From assembly GCA_000708835.1 (NCBI GenBank), contig DF237265.1:2107-66106 (forward strand): a DNA stretch of 64,000 bases. Direction: 5' to 3'. The notes below the pieces were generated by a model, which worked only from the letters and a program-made list of their open reading frames with translations, was not told where the DNA came from and did not search any database. Of this stretch, positions 59,401 through 64,000 are shown in pieces. Within the stretch, counting starts at the first letter, position 1, and each line of letters begins with the position of its first letter. This DNA comes from Klebsormidium nitens (taxonomy: Eukaryota; Streptophyta; Klebsormidiophyceae; Klebsormidiales; Klebsormidiaceae). Position numbers and translations under genes: made by a program.

Positions 59401-62400
59401 CTCCGGGTCTCCGGCCTTGACAATGCTCTGCGCGGCATGATGACTGATACTTGCAAGCAGGATTATCTCGTCCACGTGTCTGACTGGAGCGTCAAACGCT
59501 GCAGCTTTCGGAGATGAGCAAGGAGGAGATTGAGGCCAAGGTGGCGGCTATCCTCCAGCCAGAGACGGTCGCCAAACTTAAGAGCTCCGTCTGGAAGGAG
59601 CGCGTGCAAGGTAAGCCTCCCGGCACGGCCGTTGTTTCTCGTCTTGCATTTCAACCAGCGTTGCAGGTGGTCCCACTTTGTTGCGCAGCACCAGACAGCG
59701 ACCCTTCGGGTTGCTCGCTTCTTGACGTGTTGCAGAAAGCAGTCTGCCAATAAATCTATTTTGTAAGATTCGCCTGTTGAGTGCTTAGAAAAGTGGGTGG
59801 TTAAAACTGTCGGGTTGTGCAACCGCAGGTGTGGAGGAGGTCGCAGCGGTAGTGGCGAACCTGAAAGAGGGCGTGCAAGAACACGCCGAGCTGCTTCTTC
59901 GGCTGCTCGCTCTGACACCCGGCTGGAAGGAGTCCAACGCCCAGGTACTTTCTTTTGCTCCGTTTTGCATGGCCTCTGCGTACCGTTATAGGTGCTCAAG
60001 GACAACGTCACCCTTTAGCTGATCTCTGCAAGTCTCGGATTGTCAGGGTCTGCATGCTGGGATTGTGGTCGTTCGTATCGTGGACTCTCATGTACGAGTC
60101 TGCAAGGTTGTCCGATGTCCTCACAGCTTCTGTCAACATTGCAGGCTCTGCAAAAGACCTTCGACGTGGCCGCCAGCATTGCCAGCGCCTCGCCTCAGTT
60201 TCCTAAGAGAGGCGTCGTCATTTGCATGCCAGGTGTGCTGTTTTTCACGACATCCTTTTGTCGCCTTCACCACATCCTTGCCGTGTAGAGCTTGCGGCGA
60301 TTCGCTCTGCCGTCTTACCTATACGTTCGTGGCTGCATCAACGTCCGTGCTCGTGTTCAGAAGAATCGAGAGCAAAACGGACGTTTATTGATTAGATACG
60401 AGCGCAGGTCGAGTAGGTTCCGAGCTCGAGGTCCTCTTCTGATGAGAAATTTGCGAGTAAGTCTCCAAGGTGCCGCTCGTTGCTCCCGCTGTCTAGATGA
60501 CGTCTTCGAAAGATTGTCACCCACCGTTGCTTGTATCCCAATCACAAGTCCCGTCGTCCAGGTCTCGTTGACAAGATCGGGGATGCGAAGATGGGAGGGC
60601 AGGTGAAGGGCTGCCTCACAGCCTTCTGTGAGGCGGTCGGGCCGCAGTTCGTCTTTTCGAGGGTAAGCTCACCTGCTCGCTCCTTAACACAGGCTGATGT
60701 CCCAGGTCTTCATCGTCACTCGTGGTCTCATGGAGGCTTGGGAGCCTGCGAGCTCTCTGCTTTGTCCGTGTCATGTTCATTCTCGGTACTGGGAGGACTT
60801 CTTGTTCAGGACTGTTGATTTTACCTTTCGCAGCTGTACAAGCCCATCGCTGGCCACACGAACCAAAAGAACTTCGGGCAGGCCCTTGAGTGGATGGGCA
60901 CCGCCATCGAAGACTTTGGCGTGGGGATGCTCAACCTCAAGGTAAGATAAGCAAGTTTTGTAAGAGTTTCTCTTCGAGCCCTCTCTAGACTTTCTGACCT
61001 TGCAAGCTTTCGTGGTTGGAAGCTATGGCCTTCCTCTTCCTGTTGGTGCAGGTCACTATGCTGCTTTTGACACGGAAGCCTCACTGGACGTTCATTAATG
61101 ATGGAACTGACGACCAGTCTCGCGCTCGTTGCAGGATCTTTTGGACTTCTGCAAAGCGGGGCTGGATTCGCCAAACAACGCTGTGAGGACGTCCGCAACC
61201 AAGCTACTCGGAACCATACACAAATACAAAGGCCCTGGTAAGTCATCCGCTGGCTGCTTCTGCCACGCCGAAAAGAATGTCAAGGAATGAATAGCTTCAG
61301 CAAAATTCCAAGCTTCGAGGACGCTGTATGTGGCCGCTGCGCTTGATGCTGCATTTGTCTTTCTTTATGTTTCCGTTTCGCAGAACTGGCGGATCGAAGC
61401 TTTTGCAGGATGTTCGAGATCAGAAAGAGCTTTGTGTGATGTGACTCTGGTTTGTTGCAGACATCAAGAGCGCTCTGGGCGATGTGAAGCCGGCTCTCAT
61501 GTCCGCTGTGGAGGCCGAATTCACGAGGAACCCTTATGAGGTAATCAAGTTGCCTTTATGACTGATTTCCTTCATCTTTCGTCATCATACGCGGTAAGCC
61601 TATGTGCAACCCCATGAATGCGGTGGCCACCATCAGGTCTTCTTTTCCAGCTTTGGGCTTTCTTGCTTCAAAAGGTGAGCCCTTGTGGTCGGTTCGCGCT
61701 GCGCTGTGCATACGTGTTGTGTAAAAAGCACTTCGCTTTGACATGGTATTTGCAAGACTAGAGAGGTCTGGCTCTGAGCCATCCCTCTGAACGCTTCGTG
61801 TTGCGGAACGAGATTCGCAGGGATGAATTGACGTGTCTGCTGACGGCTTCCATCTGCTGCAGGGCCCTGCTGCTGCGCCCAAACGGCAAGTCAAGGTCGC
61901 TGAGGCAGTTGTTGCCGGCAATGGAGAGCTACCAAGAGAAGACATTAGTGGGAAGATCACGGAAGCCATGCTGACAGAGATGGCCAGTACCGACTGGAAG
62001 GTGACAGCGGCTTCGACTCTGCAATTGCTCATTCCAAAGATCTCCAGCGTAGTCCTTTACGGGTTGGGGAACTTGTTCCCATTTTGTCATCCTTGATTCC
62101 AGCGACCAGACTGTATTGCAGTGCTACTGCTGTTTCAAGACGGCAGTTCCTTTATCCTGAATCCTGATTCATGCTCGCTTTGGGTGCCTCCTCTTAACGT
62201 CCCCTGGTTGGGAAGAGTCATTGTCACTGGCGCTGCCAGCGCACCAGCCGCTTTGCAGTGCGCTAGTCGAAATGCTGTTACCCATCACGAGCAACGTGTC
62301 TTGTCTTGCAGGTCCGACAAGCTGCCATCGAGTCGGTCAACCAGGTAATTGAGGACGCCCGCAAGCGGATCCAGCCGGCGGGGCTGGGCGACCTGTTTGC

Positions 62401-64000
62401 GGCCCTCAAGGGCCGCTTGAACGACTCCAACAAGAACCTGGTGGTCAGCGCCCTCGCTGTGCTGGCCAGCCTGGCAGCCGCACTGGGCCCTGGAGCAGAC
62501 AAAACCAACAAGGTCAGCCTCCTTGTACTGCAAGGCAAGTTGTAGATTCATGCAGTGTGACTCCTGTTCAAGACTTTTGCAGCTTCGTCGATCCCTACTG
62601 ATTGGCTTGCAGCTGCTTGGATCTGTGTTTTGACACGTGATTGGGGACATGGTCCTGGCAAATTGTCGCGCTTTTTGAACGCTCCACTGCGCGCTTCTTT
62701 GCAGAGTATCCTGACGGAGGTCCTGAAGTGCATGAGCGACAACAAGAAGCTCGTCAGGGATGCTGCGCTCAAGACGATGGACGCCTGGCTGGAGGCGCTC
62801 TCTCTGGATAAGCTGGTGAGTTTTCTGGCCGCCGCTTTTTGCTTTCTTAGCTCGTAGAAAAACTTCTGGACTCGAAAAAGCGAAGAAAAGATCAGGATTC
62901 TGCTTGCACCCGTCGAGGGCATGCAAAGGGTCGTAGCCACTGGACTCTGAAGCATGTCCACTTCTCATCACGAGATGCACGCGTGTGCTAGGCGAATTGC
63001 CGCACACAGATGGGCGGCATGAGTGGTGAGAGGCGGCAGTTGACGGGCGTGTTATTTGGCAGGTCCCCTACCTGGTTGTTGGGCTGGCAGAGCCCAAGAT
63101 CTCCGCAGACGGGCGTAAAGAGCTGTACGAGTGGACGGCCAAGCAGGTGCCGGTGGCGGGCGCGGGAGCAGCGGAAGCGGCAGCGCTGGTTAAACCGTGT
63201 GCCTCGGCGCTGCAGGTGAGCCAGAGAACGCGGTTGAAAGCTTGCGTTCTGTTCAGGAAAAAGAACGGCCGCAGAATGTTTGATTGACTGTTGAGATCGC
63301 CGTTGAAAATTGGGGCCTGCTGCCACAGTTGTACGGTCATGGTGCTAAGGAGTTGATGTGTTCGTGCAGGACAAATCCGCGGATGTTCGAAAAGCGGCGG
63401 AAGCTCTGACCGGGGAGCTCGTCCAGGCCTGCGGCTACGGACCGGTGAGCGTAGGGCATGAACTGATCTGTGTCGTGAGTTGCACTTATACAGATTCATT
63501 TCCAAAGTTGTCTTGAGCTCTTCGAAGCCTGAGCTAAAGACATCTTTTCGGAAACAGCGGCGTTATTCTTTTCTTTCAAGGTTTCATGGGCGAAGCCTGC
63601 CCTGATCGGTGTGTAAGTTTGTCGCTCATCTCGGTGAATGTCTAAGCTGACAGCCAAGGTGCATTGCAGGTTAGCAAGGCTGCTCGAGACCTGCAAAGCA
63701 AGAACCTGGCGGTCCTTCAACCAATCCTGGACAAGCTCAAAGGTGTCTCAAGTGGTGAGCATTTTCGTAGTGAATGCAAGATCGGCACAAGGCGCTGCTA
63801 GCAGACAGCTTGGATTTGCTTCACCGAAAAGCTAGGAACAAGGTCTGCTGTTTACGCACAAAGTTTAGTTTCGACTTTGCGCGTTTTTTGCTCGTCCCTC
63901 TGCTGGTCAAGGCATTTGCTCCACTTACTTTGCAAGGAGGTCCAAGTCCGTCAAGCGGCGGGCTTACGCATGACTGGATTGTTGCAGCCCCCGCCTCGCC
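53444..64000 (+). CDS. MOR1: MOR1/XMAP215-family microtubule polymerase, 5' part (TOG1-4)
   Basis: Microtubule plus-end polymerase that binds tubulin through TOG (HEAT-repeat) domains; in plants it organises cortical and mitotic arrays. Thirty-one in-phase exons: 53444-53606, 54270-54375, 54555-54678, 54947-55026, 55220-55406, 55632-55699, 55996-56078, 56259-56338, 56566-56679, 56928-57047, 57362-57464, 57752-57891, 58055-58120, 58332-58440, 58605-58660, 58860-58922, 59277-59381, 59505-59610, 59829-59944, 60145-60232, 60562-60662, 60834-60941, 61135-61237, 61461-61540, 61863-62000, 62312-62512, 62705-62815, 63063-63215, 63370-63444, 63670-63754, 63987 onward. That is about 1,082 residues; the gene runs off the window (family ~1,980-2,000). 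TOG1 ~1-225 (LPLEDRLAHKHWKARVQALE, FGTKVVNVRPIL), TOG2 ~275-515 (WEYMEPFDLL), basic Ala/Lys linker ~516-590, TOG3 ~590-825 (FPKRGVVICMPG, FCEAVGPQFVFSR), TOG4 from ~855. Intron 2 uses a GC donor. Confidence 0.95.

Overview
This is a nuclear, intron-rich eukaryotic window. The gene content points to the green-plant (streptophyte) lineage. It holds a plant-type RAD16-like SNF2/RING helicase with the extra zinc-binding insertions, a MOR1/XMAP215 microtubule protein, an NHX5/6-type endosomal cation/proton antiporter and the 20S proteasome subunit beta-6 (PBF1). Exons are short (46-400 nt), introns mostly 200-450 nt, and base composition is near 50% GC. That is compatible with a streptophyte alga such as Klebsormidium, but this is inference and no marker fixes the species. 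Gene models were built by hand from splice sites, requiring reading phase to carry across every junction.

Layout. 1-2.4 kb: repeat-derived sequence including a decayed LINE reverse-transcriptase tail. 2.5-14.75 kb (minus): RAD16-like helicase, 20 exons, with a divergent direct repeat in its largest intron. 14.75-17.06 kb: intergenic. 17.06-22.57 kb (minus): an 811-residue protein carrying a small bS18 ribosomal core, probably mitochondrial. 22.9-23.9 kb: a Mutator-like non-autonomous element with 9-bp target duplication and a nested palindromic element, in the divergent spacer. 24.16-29.78 kb (plus): SET-domain protein methyltransferase with an N-terminal membrane anchor. 31.03-34.77 kb (minus): right-handed beta-helix protein ending in a MYND zinc finger. 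35.82-39.49 kb (plus): proteasome beta-6, sharing a spacer with several TGACGT sites with the preceding gene. 41.31-41.97 kb (plus): intronless membrane-anchored SAM methyltransferase. 42-44.7 kb: intergenic. 44.7-52.25 kb (minus): NHX antiporter with two tandem alternative exons and a mitochondrial cytochrome b insertion in its first intron. 53.44 kb to the end (plus): MOR1/XMAP215, TOG domains 1-4, running off the window.

The genes are unrelated housekeeping functions (DNA repair/chromatin, organelle translation, protein methylation, proteolysis, ion homeostasis, cytoskeleton). I see no operon-like or pathway cluster. The most notable signals are the pair of equal-length, equal-phase exons in the antiporter (apparent mutually exclusive splicing), the beta-helix/MYND architecture, the greatly enlarged bS18 protein, the MULE-like element and the cytochrome b insertion.
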